NCBI RefSeq assembly: GCF_900182645.1
Contig: NZ_FXTA01000002.1
Location: 868,001-932,000 of the forward strand
Reading direction: 5' to 3'
Length of the DNA: 64,000 nucleotides
Source of the DNA: Flavobacterium resistens
GTDB lineage: Bacteria > Bacteroidota > Bacteroidia > Flavobacteriales > Flavobacteriaceae
How positions within the stretch are numbered: position 1 is the first letter of the stretch; every line of letters starts with the position of its first letter. The notes beneath the pieces are model-generated. The model was not told where the DNA came from. It saw only the letters and a program-made list of their open reading frames with translations, and searched no databases. Shown in pieces: positions 16,975-25,792 of this stretch. The position numbers were made by a program, and so were the translations under genes.

Positions 16975-17000
16975 AAAAAGCGCATGTATATGCGCTTTTT
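16975..17000 (+). terminator. Terminator of the VOC/SRPBCC cluster
   Basis: AAAAAGCGCAT / ATGCGCTTTTT, a perfect symmetric hairpin with a 4-nt loop and T tract. Confidence 0.85.
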
Positions 17001-17082
17001 GTTTGCAAAAAAAACAAAGATTATTCTTTTTTATCACCAATAGATTGCCGATTTTTGTCGCTTCAAAATCAATAAAGAAAAA

Positions 17083-18312
17083 ATGGCAATAGAGGATAAA
17101 GAAATTATTTTATTAAAAGTTTCAGGACATGATAAAATAGGGGTTACAGCAGGTTTAACAGCTGTATTGGCGGCTTATGATGCTAATATTTTAGATATCG
17201 GTCAGGCCGATATTCACGATACACTTTCTTTAGGAATTTTGTTTGAAATTGCTGCAGGTTCATCTTCAGCACCCGTTTTAAAAGACTTATTGTTCAAGGC
17301 TTACGAATTAGAAATTAAAGTGAAATTTATTCCAATTTCTATCGAAGACTACGAAACATGGGTGAAATCGCAATCAAAACAACGTTATATAATCAATATT
17401 TTAGGCGAAAAACTGGCTGCTTCTCAATTGGCTGCAGTAACTAAAATTATGTCAGATCAAAATCTGAATATTGATTCGATTATACGATTAACAGGAAGAA
17501 CTTCAATTGTTGAAAAAGAAGAATATCCGCGTTCTTGTATTCAATTATCGGTTACAGGCGAAATTGTAAATAAAATTGTCATGACGGCAAGTTTTATGGA
17601 AATTTCAAGAACTTTAAATGTCGATATTTCGTTCCAGGAAGATAATATTTACAGAAGAAACCGCCGTTTGGTTTGCTTCGATATGGATTCGACTTTAATC
17701 CAAACCGAAGTTATTGACGAATTGGCAGAATTAAATGGCGTAGGCGATCAGGTGCGTGCAATTACTGAGTCGGCGATGAATGGTGAAATTGATTTCAACG
17801 AAAGTTTCAAACAACGAATGGCTTTACTGGAAGGTTTGAGTGAAGAAGTTTTACAAAATGTTGCCATAAATTTACCCATTACCCAAGGCGCACATCGCTT
17901 GATGAAAGCGCTTAAGTATTACGGATATAAAACTGCAATCCTTTCAGGAGGTTTCACTTATTTTGGAGATTATCTGCAAAAAGAATTAGGAATCGATTAT
18001 GTTCACGCCAATCAACTGGAAATTAAAGACGGTAAATTAACCGGTAAATATTTAGGTGATATTATAAACGGAGAAAAGAAAGCCGAATTACTAAAAGCAA
18101 TTGCCGAAAAAGAAGGAATTCACATCAATCAAACAATCGCAGTTGGAGACGGAGCAAATGATTTACCAATGCTAAACTTAGCCGGTCTCGGAATCGCTTT
18201 CCACGCAAAACCAAAAGTAAAAGAAAGTGCTTCAACATCAATTTCTAGTTTAGGTCTTGATGGCGTTTTATATCTTTTAGGATATCACGATCGATATATT
18301 GATATGATGTAA
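17083..18312 (+). CDS. serB: Phosphoserine phosphatase with N-terminal ACT domains
   Basis: Hydrolyses phosphoserine to serine, the last step of serine synthesis. 409 residues: two ACT-like modules in the first 185 residues (ILLKVSGHDKIGVTAGLTAVLA; YIINILGEKLAASQLAAVTKI), then a HAD phosphatase with motif I FDMDSTLIQTE (about residue 200), motif II AILSGGF, and motif IV GDGANDLPML. The N-terminal extension suggests regulation by an amino acid, known for related enzymes. A strong terminator follows. Confidence 0.93.
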   Translation: MAIEDKEIILLKVSGHDKIGVTAGLTAVLAAYDANILDIGQADIHDTLSLGILFEIAAGSSSAPVLKDLLFKAYELEIKVKFIPISIEDYETWVKSQSKQRYIINILGEKLAASQLAAVTKIMSDQNLNIDSIIRLTGRTSIVEKEEYPRSCIQLSVTGEIVNKIVMTASFMEISRTLNVDISFQEDNIYRRNRRLVCFDMDSTLIQTEVIDELAELNGVGDQVRAITESAMNGEIDFNESFKQRMALLEGLSEEVLQNVAINLPITQGAHRLMKALKYYGYKTAILSGGFTYFGDYLQKELGIDYVHANQLEIKDGKLTGKYLGDIINGEKKAELLKAIAEKEGIHINQTIAVGDGANDLPMLNLAGLGIAFHAKPKVKESASTSISSLGLDGVLYLLGYHDRYIDMM

Positions 18313-18379
18313 AGTTTAGTTTGTCATTTCGACGAAGGAGAAATCACACTAGAAATTCTATAATCAGAATAAAAAACAA

Positions 18380-18413
18380 AACCTCAGTCTTTTCAAAGAG
18401 CTGAGGTTTTTTT
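18380..18413 (+). terminator. Terminator of serB
   Basis: ACCTCAG / CTGAGGT stem with a T run of seven. The sequence just ahead (18318-18345, GTCATTTCGACGAAGGAG) resembles a degenerate half of an intergenic repeat. Confidence 0.85.
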
Positions 18414-18417
18414 ATAT

Positions 18418-18508
18418 GGGCATGCCCCTCCGGGTCGGGCTATCCGTTTCAATCTTTTGTGCCGAACCCGGGCACAAAAGGATTTCCACTTCTATCCCTC
18501 ATGCGAGT
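18418..18508 (-). repeat. Structured intergenic repeat family I, copy C
   Basis: On the minus strand: GCATGAGGGATAGAAGTGG at the start, GAAACGGATAGCCCGACCCGG near the end, closing with GGGGCATGC. Outer arms GCATG/CATGC pair; inner GGG/CCC pair. The centre is a hairpin TTTTGTGCC / GGCACAAAA (18455-18463 and 18471-18479). It lies between the serB terminator and a convergent hypothetical gene. Confidence 0.75.
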
Positions 18509-18545
18509 TTAGTGGAATTAGAGGTTTTTAATTTAAAATAGGTAA

Positions 18546-19028
18546 TTACTCTTTTGCGGTGATGAATGAAAGTTGCTTGTTTACAATCTTCATTAATTCT
18601 TCTCTCGTCATTTTAATATCAGAATAATTTTCTGAGATAACTTCTAATGTTACGTCCTTGAAGCGAATGACAAAATGTTTATAATTTGAATAATGGATAT
18701 CTAAATGTTGATGATGTTGGCGATTATTACTTTTTAATTCATGAATCCATTCAGAGTTGTAAACTTGATAGAAACCATATAACTCAATTCCAGTTATGTA
18801 ATTAGGCATTCCAATCTCATCATTTGGATATCCATACTTGTAAATTTTGAACTTAAAATTTAATGCTTTTATTATATCATTTTTTTCTTCTAATAAAAGG
18901 AAGAGATCGTTTTGACTAGAGATAATGAAATTATCATGAATAAAATTATAATTGCTGTTTAGTTCGATTTTTTTGGCATATTGATTTGAAGATTCTACTT
19001 CCAATCCTAATAATTTTAATAGTTTCAT
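18546..19028 (-). CDS. Hypothetical protein
   Basis: 160 residues, not recognised. No signal peptide or membrane segment. It is polar with many Asn, His and Tyr, and includes the run SNNRQHHQHLDIHYSNYKHF, which is unusually rich in His. It may be an immunity-type or accessory protein, but nothing in the neighbourhood supports a specific idea. It is separated from the flanking genes by more than 60 bp on both sides and has codon use like its neighbours; the frame is long and uninterrupted, so a real gene is likely. Confidence 0.6.
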   Translation of the reverse strand: MKLLKLLGLEVESSNQYAKKIELNSNYNFIHDNFIISSQNDLFLLLEEKNDIIKALNFKFKIYKYGYPNDEIGMPNYITGIELYGFYQVYNSEWIHELKSNNRQHHQHLDIHYSNYKHFVIRFKDVTLEVISENYSDIKMTREELMKIVNKQLSFITAKE

Positions 19029-19093
19029 CTATGATTTAATTGATTGTTAGTATGGAATTAGAGTAAAAAATCGTAAAATATTCTATTAAAAAA

Positions 19094-20602
19094 TTACATC
19101 TCCTTCAACTGCTCCAAATAATCCCTCTGATTCGAAAGTCTCGGAATCTTATGTTGCCCACCAAGTTTATCTCTTTCTTTCAGCCAATCATAAAACAAAT
19201 TCTCACGCGCAACATTAATCACCAAAGGATTTAAAGTCATATTGTTGTAGCGTTTTGCTTCGTAATCAGAATTTAAGGTTTGCAAAGTTTCGTCCAGCAC
19301 TTTTTGGAAAAGACCAACATCAGCCGGTTTTTTCTTGAATTCGATCATCCATTCGTGCGCGCCTTTTTCTTTGTCGTGCATAAAAATAGGAGCAACCGTA
19401 TAATCGATAACTTCAGTTTGCGTTATTTGACAGGCTTTCGCAATTGCTTGGTCAGTGTTTTCGACCATTAATTCTTCGCCAAAAACATTAATATGATGTT
19501 TGGTTCTTCCGGTAACTCGAATTCGGTACGGATTTAATGACGTAAAGCGAACGGTGTCGCCAATTAAGTAACGCCATAAACCAGAATTTGTAGTAATAAC
19601 GATGGCGTAGTTTTTATTCAATTCAACATCGGCTAAACGCACCACTTTTTGGTTGGGAGTTCCAAAAGTGTCCATCGGAATAAATTCATAGAAAATTCCG
19701 TAATCCAGCATCAGTAATAAATCGCTAGAATAATTTAAATCCTGAATAGCAAAAAAGCCTTCGGAAGCATTGTAAATTTCGTAGTATTTAAAATCAGAAC
19801 TAGGCAAAATTTTCTTGTATTGTTCTTTATAAGGAGAAAAACTTACGCCTCCATGAAAGTAAACTTCAAGATTTGGCCAAAGTTCAAGTAAATTTTGATT
19901 GCCGGTATTTTCTAAAACCTTATTCATTAAAACTAGCATCCAGGATGGAACTCCGGCAAAACTGGTTACATTTTCGTTTTTGGTTTCATTTATAATAGCT
20001 GCGATTTTGCTTTCCCATTCGCTCATAAGCGAAGTTTTGCTGCTTGGTGTACTGCTGAATTCAGCCCAAATCGGCATGTTTTCAATCAAAATTGCCGATA
20101 AATCGCCAAAGAAAGTATTATTGTTTTCGTAAATCTGAGAGCTTCCGCCCAAGCGAAGACTTTTTCCTAAAAACAATTCAGAATCTTCATTATTATTCAA
20201 ATACAAACAAAGCAAATCTTTGCTTCCTTTATAATGGCAATCTTCAAGAGCTTCGTTGCTTACCGGAATAAATTTGCTTTTGGCATTTGTAGTTCCGCTT
20301 GATTTTGCAAACCATTTTATTGGTGTTTCCCAAAAAACGCCTTGTTCGCCTTGACGCGTGCGCTCAATTAAAGGTTGTAATTCTTCATACGTCGAAATGG
20401 GAACTCTTTCGGCAAAAGTTCTGTATGAATTTATCGATGCAAAATCATATTTTTTCCCCACAACAGTATTTTCTGAAGCCGTCAATAAATTATGCAATAG
20501 CTCTTCCTGAACTTCATTCGGGTATTTTAGAAAAAGCTCGATTTGGTGTATCCTTTGTTTAAGGACCCAAGATGCGAAAGAATTTATGATAGATACAGGC
20601 AT
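19094..20602 (-). CDS. GH3 auxin-responsive promoter family protein (acyl-adenylating)
   Basis: About 502 residues from the ATG at 20602 (the upstream ATG adds a Lys-rich stretch MSKNSKSKIKIF not seen in relatives). It is related to the plant GH3 acyl-acid amido synthetases: WFAKSSGTTNAKSKFIPVS (P-loop-like ATP-binding), YEIYNASEGFFAIQD, and GLWRYLIGDTVRFT. Family knowledge: GH3 enzymes adenylate a carboxylic acid and conjugate it to an amino acid. The bacterial substrate is unknown; it may be a fatty or aromatic acid. Stand-alone gene. Confidence 0.9.
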   Translation of the reverse strand: MPVSIINSFASWVLKQRIHQIELFLKYPNEVQEELLHNLLTASENTVVGKKYDFASINSYRTFAERVPISTYEELQPLIERTRQGEQGVFWETPIKWFAKSSGTTNAKSKFIPVSNEALEDCHYKGSKDLLCLYLNNNEDSELFLGKSLRLGGSSQIYENNNTFFGDLSAILIENMPIWAEFSSTPSSKTSLMSEWESKIAAIINETKNENVTSFAGVPSWMLVLMNKVLENTGNQNLLELWPNLEVYFHGGVSFSPYKEQYKKILPSSDFKYYEIYNASEGFFAIQDLNYSSDLLLMLDYGIFYEFIPMDTFGTPNQKVVRLADVELNKNYAIVITTNSGLWRYLIGDTVRFTSLNPYRIRVTGRTKHHINVFGEELMVENTDQAIAKACQITQTEVIDYTVAPIFMHDKEKGAHEWMIEFKKKPADVGLFQKVLDETLQTLNSDYEAKRYNNMTLNPLVINVARENLFYDWLKERDKLGGQHKIPRLSNQRDYLEQLKEM

Positions 20603-20663
20603 GAAGATTTTTATTTTAGATTTTGAATTTTTGCTCAAAAAGCAAAACTCATAAATTTAAGAT

Positions 20664-20693
20664 TTGAATATCGGCAGACAAACATTAACTTTG
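20664..20693 (+). promoter_or_regulatory. Promoter of the DUF2797 gene
   Basis: TTG (20664-20666), 19-nt spacer, TAACTTTG (20686-20693): an excellent match to the Flavobacterium promoter. It lies about 150 bp ahead of the ATG, implying a leader of roughly 140 nt with small possible hairpins (CCAATGTATAAATTGG; AACTC .. GAGTT). Confidence 0.6.
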
Positions 20694-20841
20694 TCCTTGT
20701 ATCAAAAATAGTATTTTTTTGCAAAAATAGTCCTATTTGAGACAAAGATTCCAATGTATAAATTGGATATTTAACAATAAAAACTCTAATTTCTCGGAGT
20801 TGTTACAAATCTAAAATTAGCAATTTAAAATTAAAAATCAC

Positions 20842-21636
20842 ATGCAATATCAAGGAGTACTTACAAAAATGCAGACTGAAATGGGAAATCCAATTCAATA
20901 TTATTTGGTTTTCGAAGATAGTTTCTTAAGTATGAATCAATTATTGAATAAAGAGATTGAGATAAATTTTGTGGGTTTTCAATGTTTAAATTGCGGGAAA
21001 AAGAAAAAAATATACAGACAAGGTTTTTGCTACGATTGTTTTTATTCGAGCGCCGCAGTTGGTGATTGGATTATGAGACCTGAATTGAGTACTGCTCATT
21101 TAGGAATTGCCGATCGTGATTTAGAATACGAATCGCAAGTACAATTACAGCCGCATATCGTGTATTTGGCTTTTTCAACTGAAGTAAAAGTAGGAGTAAC
21201 AAGAAAAACTCAAGTTCCGACAAGATGGATTGATCAAGGCGCAACTCAGGCAATTTCTATCGTTGAGGTTCCAAATAGATATTTAGCCGGAATTACCGAA
21301 GTCGCTCTAAAAGACCATTATACAGATAAAACAAACTGGAGAAAAATGCTTCAAGCTACCTCAGAATCATGCGATCTTATTGTTGAGAAAGCAAAAGTGG
21401 AGAACTTAATTCCAGCTGAAGTAAAGGATTATTTTTACAGCCAAAAAAATGATGTTTACGAATTAAATTATCCGGTACTAAATTACCCTGCAAAAATTAA
21501 TAGTCTGAATTTAGATAAAACACCTTCTTTTCAAGGGAAACTTGTCGGAATTAAAGGGCAGTATTTATTATTTGAGAACGGAACTGTTTTTAATGTTCGC
21601 GGTTCTGAAGGTTATGTCGTCACAATAAACGTCTAG
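20842..21636 (+). CDS. DUF2797 domain protein
   Basis: 264 residues with a zinc-binding cluster CLNCGKK ... GFCYDCF near residues 49-70 and the DUF2797 core (HIVYLAFSTEVKVGVTRKTQVPTRWIDQGATQAI), which looks like a GIY-YIG-type segment (VYLA .. KVGVTR), so a nucleic-acid role is conceivable. Function is unknown to me. The gene stands alone with its own promoter and no hairpin terminator that I can see. Confidence 0.85.
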   Translation: MQYQGVLTKMQTEMGNPIQYYLVFEDSFLSMNQLLNKEIEINFVGFQCLNCGKKKKIYRQGFCYDCFYSSAAVGDWIMRPELSTAHLGIADRDLEYESQVQLQPHIVYLAFSTEVKVGVTRKTQVPTRWIDQGATQAISIVEVPNRYLAGITEVALKDHYTDKTNWRKMLQATSESCDLIVEKAKVENLIPAEVKDYFYSQKNDVYELNYPVLNYPAKINSLNLDKTPSFQGKLVGIKGQYLLFENGTVFNVRGSEGYVVTINV

Positions 21637-21898
21637 AGAATTTCCTTAATCGTCGATTGTTTTTTGCTTAATAGTATATTAAGTTGTTGATTATTAAATA
21701 ATTTGCTGTAATTTTAAGTCGATTTCCAAGAACATAAATATGTGAATGTTAATACATTTGGTTACAATTTTGTAACAAATGCTTATTGGAAGAATTTACT
21801 TTTAGAAAGTAAAAGACCTTAGATTTGAGTCGAATCAATTCAGGCTTTATTTTCTAAAATTAAATTTAAGATTTAATAATTCGTAAATTATTTAATAG

Positions 21899-22981
21899 AT
21901 GAGTGTTTTAAGCAAAGTAAATGTTTACAGACGCAATATAATGCGCAATTTGACTAAGAACATTGGGAAACCAAAAATGCAGGATGATTTCATTTTGGTT
22001 GATAAAGCTGAAATTAAAAAAGTCCTGATTTGCAGACCCAACGGAAGATTAGGTAATCTTTTATTGATCACACCTCTCGTTCAGGAAGTTGCTGAAACGT
22101 TTCCAAATTGTAAAATCGATTTATTCGTAAAAGGCACATTAGCACCTATTATTTTTGAAAATTATTCTGTCGTAAATAAAACAATTCATTTGCCTAAAAA
22201 GCCTTTTAAAAGTTTATTTGAATATTTAAAGGTTTGGATTTCAATAAAAAATGAATCCTATGATATGGTGATCAATGTGGATCAGAACTCTTCGTCGGGA
22301 AGATTGGCGGTTCAGTTTTCAAATGCAAAATATAAATTCTTTGGAGACGCAATAGATCAACAGGCTGAGAAAAAAAAGGATTTTGAGCATATTGCAAAAT
22401 ATCCGGTTTACAATTTCCGTCATTATTTAACAAAATTGCGATTATTTACAAACAGCAATAAAATAATTGCTCCTTTAGATTTAAAATTGTCAGCTTCTGA
22501 GGTTGCCAATGGAAGAAAGATTTTAAATGAATTGGTAAAGAATGATAAAAGAACAATTTTTATTTTTACTTATGCAACCGGAGCAAAATGTCTTTCTGAA
22601 GATTGGTGGGAGAAGTTCTATGAACAAATAACAAAGGAATATAAAGATTACAATATTGTTGAGGTTTTGCCAGTCGAAAATGTTTCACAAATTGGATTTA
22701 AAGCGCCAACATTTTATAGTAAAGATATTCGTGAGATAGGATCTGTGATTGCAAATGGAGATGTATTTATCGGTGCTGACAGCGGTATTATGCACTTGTC
22801 AAGTTCAGTTCAAACTCCAACTATAGGATTGTTTTCGGGCGCAAATATTAAAAAATATGAACCCTATGATAATTGCAGCATCGCAATAGATATCAATACT
22901 TGTACAGAAAGAGAATATACAAAAACCATAAATTCGATTTTGAATAACGGTAAATTAAATAGCTATTCAAAAGCAATATAA
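21899..22981 (+). CDS. Glycosyltransferase family 9 (heptosyltransferase-like)
   Basis: 360 residues. Signatures of GT9: ICRPNGRLGNLLLITPLVQEVAETFPNCKIDLFVKG at the N-terminal domain and DVFIGADSGIMHLSSSVQTPTIGLFSG in the C-terminal sugar-nucleotide site. Family knowledge: these transfer heptose or related sugars to lipopolysaccharide core on the inner face of the inner membrane. It is isolated, not in a polysaccharide locus. The 262-bp gap ahead is AT-rich, with only the palindrome GTTACAATTTTGTAAC (21761-21776) to note. Confidence 0.88.
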   Translation: MSVLSKVNVYRRNIMRNLTKNIGKPKMQDDFILVDKAEIKKVLICRPNGRLGNLLLITPLVQEVAETFPNCKIDLFVKGTLAPIIFENYSVVNKTIHLPKKPFKSLFEYLKVWISIKNESYDMVINVDQNSSSGRLAVQFSNAKYKFFGDAIDQQAEKKKDFEHIAKYPVYNFRHYLTKLRLFTNSNKIIAPLDLKLSASEVANGRKILNELVKNDKRTIFIFTYATGAKCLSEDWWEKFYEQITKEYKDYNIVEVLPVENVSQIGFKAPTFYSKDIREIGSVIANGDVFIGADSGIMHLSSSVQTPTIGLFSGANIKKYEPYDNCSIAIDINTCTEREYTKTINSILNNGKLNSYSKAI

Positions 22982-22995
22982 AAAACTAAAACATA

Positions 22996-23027
22996 AAAAA
23001 AAGGCATCCATTCGGATGCCTTTTTTT
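22996..23027. terminator. Bidirectional terminator
   Basis: A tract, stem GGCATCC / GGATGCC (23003-23020), T tract: works for the glycosyltransferase (plus) and the AsmA-like gene (minus). Confidence 0.88.
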
Positions 23028-23029
23028 GT

Positions 23030-25630
23030 TTAATTCTTCTTCTTAAATAATCCATTAAGCAGGTCACTTGCTTTTTTGGTTACTTCCTGAGTTTTTTGCT
23101 CTTTTTCTGTTTTTGCAGCTTGCGTAGTATCTTTTGCTTTTGTGTTTTTATTGATTAAATCCGTTAAAGCAGCAGTTCCTTTCTGCGTTAATTTCTCTTT
23201 TTGCTGATTTGCAACCTGAGTCGCTAAACTGCTAACAGCAGCTTTCATATCAGTACTGATTTTTGGGCTAGAAAAATTACCCGTGATCAAGGCATTAATT
23301 GGAATATTTTCCAGTTTTGCAGCATCTGCAGGGGACATTTTTGCAATGAAAGCATTTGCTTCGCTTCCTAAATATTTAGCAGGAACGTCAAATTTCAAGT
23401 TGTAGTTCATTGTTTGGTCAAAACCGTGAGTTCCACCAACTGTAACTTTAATATCCTGATATTTAATGTCAAAAGGTTTTACATTTACTTTTCCGTTATC
23501 AAAAGTCAAAGCAGCTTTAATATCATTTAAATTCACTTTGTTGATGTCAAAGAACTTAATGTTTGAACTAAGAGAATTTAGTAAAGTTGAGTTCTTAGCA
23601 TTTACAGTTGTCGAAAGTAATTGTCCAATTAAATCTCCTGAAATAGATTTCAGATCCGGAGTCAATTCATTTGCATCCAGGTTTCCATTTAATTTTATAG
23701 TCGAATTTAATTTACCATTAATGATTCCTGCAATCGGTGCAATTTTTTTCATCATATCTAATTGCGTGAACGTCTGCGCAATATCAACTTGATTGAAACC
23801 TAAGTTCATATCAAATGTTGGTACTTTTTCTTTTGTAGAAACAGCTCCGGTCAAACCAATTGTTCCTCCAAAAATCGATGTTTTAAAGTTCTCTAAAAGG
23901 GCTTTTTCATCTTTAATAATCAATTTTCCAGAAACATCTTTCAGTTTTAAATTGTCATATAAAACGGTATTTGCTTTTGCGTTTAATGTACAGTTTAGGA
24001 AAGCTGGAATTTTCATTGCTTCAGCTGGTTTTGCAGCTGTTTTTGTTTCTTCTTTTGCAGGTTCGCCAGCCGTCATAAAATCATCAACCGCTAACTGATT
24101 TGAACTCATGTTGAAGTTTCCTCTTAATTCCTGTTTTTTAAACATGAAACCATAGAAGTTTTCTAAAATTCCGTTGATGGCAATATCACTTTTTCCTGTT
24201 GTCGCATTGAACTGTTTTAAGTTGATTTTACTCGGATTAAACTCAACCTGCGCAATACTGATGTTCATCGATTTATTGTTTTCATCAGTATATTTAAATC
24301 CTGACAAACTCATCGTTCCTGCATTTTTAATGTTTTGATATTGACTTTTTTCTACAGAAGCCATATCAAAATTCGTCGTAACATCAGCTTTTAAAATACC
24401 TGCAAGCGGTTTATCCATTTTAATTGGATATGCTTTTGAAAGATTAGCCAAGTTGATTGTTCCTTTTAATGCAGCATCAACAATTGGGTTTACCGTAATA
24501 TTTTTAATATTCGCTTTAGCGCTGAAAACATCCTGATCAATTCTGAAAGTCAGTTTGTCTAAATTGACGTAGGTATCATTTAGAATTCCTGTTTCGTTGA
24601 TGATTTTTGTATCAATTACGATATTTTGAACTGATTTTGGCAAGTTCGGATATTGAAATGAACCGTTGTTTGAAGCAATCGCAATATTGAATTTTGGAAC
24701 TGTTGTATCTGTCAATTCTCCTTTTGCAAAACCTGAAACGGTAAAATCTCCAGTTGTTTTTACGCCATCCAAACCGGCAGCATAAGCTGAAGGAATTAAG
24801 CCTAAGAAGTTTGTAAATGAAGATGTAGGAGTCTTAAACTTTAAATCATAAATCTGAGCTTTATCAGTCATTTGAATAAATCCGTCAAACTCTAAAGGCA
24901 ATTGATTAATTAAAGCTTTATTTTCTTTAAAAGTATATTTGCTCTTATCAAGGTCGATTCCTAAAACAGCATCTAAAGTCAATTTTACATTTTTCATGTA
25001 ATTTACTTTATCCATATCCAAAGATACTTTTGCGGTAGATTTTGTAGTCAAATCTAATTTTGAATTAGTAAAATCTCCTGTTCCTTCGTGGTTCAAACTG
25101 TCAATTACCATTTTAATTTTAGATCCCTGATCGATATATCTGAAGGTAAAATTTTCAATTTTGTAATTCTGGATTTTTAAAGAAAGCGGCTTGCTATTCT
25201 CATCTTTGGTTTCTTCTTTTTTGTCTTTTAAAGCAATATCGAAGTTTCCAACACCATCTTTATTGAAAATAATATTGATCAAACCATTTTCAGAGGTAAT
25301 TCCCTGAATGTTTAAAGGTTCATCTTTTCCTTTAAAAAGCTCTTTAATGCTCATTTTCAGATTTAATTGACCTAATGAAACCAAAGTGTCACCTTCAAAA
25401 GGAGCTTTGTTGATTATCACCAGTTTTTCAATCCCGACTGCGGCGTTTGGAAAGTTTCGGAACAAACTTAAATCGGCATCTGCAAAACTTACTTTGGCAT
25501 CAACGCTTTCGTTAATTGCTTCAGAAATCTTTGCTTTGATTTGGTCTTTAAAGAAGTAAGGAATGGCGAATAGGGCGGCCACAAAAACCACAATTACAAT
25601 GGCGGTTATTTTTAAAATTTTCTTTAACAT
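23030..25630 (-). CDS. AsmA-like family protein
   Basis: 866 residues. A single N-terminal membrane anchor (ILKITAIVIVVFVAALFAIPYF) followed by a very long region of repeating beta-strands typical of AsmA/TamB-like bridge proteins, such as GTIGLTGAVSTKEKVPTFDMNLGFNQVDIAQ. The C-terminal 70 residues are Lys/Gln/Thr rich and probably disordered. Family knowledge: AsmA-like proteins span the periplasm and help move phospholipid to the outer membrane. TATTTTTG on the minus strand (25669-25676) is a possible -7 box. Confidence 0.88.
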   Translation of the reverse strand: MLKKILKITAIVIVVFVAALFAIPYFFKDQIKAKISEAINESVDAKVSFADADLSLFRNFPNAAVGIEKLVIINKAPFEGDTLVSLGQLNLKMSIKELFKGKDEPLNIQGITSENGLINIIFNKDGVGNFDIALKDKKEETKDENSKPLSLKIQNYKIENFTFRYIDQGSKIKMVIDSLNHEGTGDFTNSKLDLTTKSTAKVSLDMDKVNYMKNVKLTLDAVLGIDLDKSKYTFKENKALINQLPLEFDGFIQMTDKAQIYDLKFKTPTSSFTNFLGLIPSAYAAGLDGVKTTGDFTVSGFAKGELTDTTVPKFNIAIASNNGSFQYPNLPKSVQNIVIDTKIINETGILNDTYVNLDKLTFRIDQDVFSAKANIKNITVNPIVDAALKGTINLANLSKAYPIKMDKPLAGILKADVTTNFDMASVEKSQYQNIKNAGTMSLSGFKYTDENNKSMNISIAQVEFNPSKINLKQFNATTGKSDIAINGILENFYGFMFKKQELRGNFNMSSNQLAVDDFMTAGEPAKEETKTAAKPAEAMKIPAFLNCTLNAKANTVLYDNLKLKDVSGKLIIKDEKALLENFKTSIFGGTIGLTGAVSTKEKVPTFDMNLGFNQVDIAQTFTQLDMMKKIAPIAGIINGKLNSTIKLNGNLDANELTPDLKSISGDLIGQLLSTTVNAKNSTLLNSLSSNIKFFDINKVNLNDIKAALTFDNGKVNVKPFDIKYQDIKVTVGGTHGFDQTMNYNLKFDVPAKYLGSEANAFIAKMSPADAAKLENIPINALITGNFSSPKISTDMKAAVSSLATQVANQQKEKLTQKGTAALTDLINKNTKAKDTTQAAKTEKEQKTQEVTKKASDLLNGLFKKKN

Positions 25631-25746
25631 ATTTATAGATTTGAGGGTTTACTTAAAATCGAATATTGCAAAAATAGTTTTTTTTGCCAAAGGGTGAAGA
25701 TAAAGTTTTCTTAAAAAGTAAGAAATAGATTATTTTTGTGGAAATA

Positions 25747-25776
25747 AAAAATCCGTTTGATAATTTCAAACGGATT
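25747..25776 (-). terminator. Terminator of the hydrolase gene
   Basis: Stem AAATCCGTTTGA / TCAAACGGATTT, followed on the minus strand by a T-rich stretch. Confidence 0.8.
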
Positions 25777-25792
25777 TACTTTTTAATGTTAT

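Noticed and set aside
18318..18345. Partial copy of the 29-bp inverted-repeat family
   Set aside because: GTCATTTCGACGAAGGAG only resembles half of one arm; too short and degenerate to list as a copy.
23466..24098. Two plus-strand frames opposite the AsmA-like gene
   Set aside because: Antisense shadows of a long beta-strand-rich gene; no start signals.
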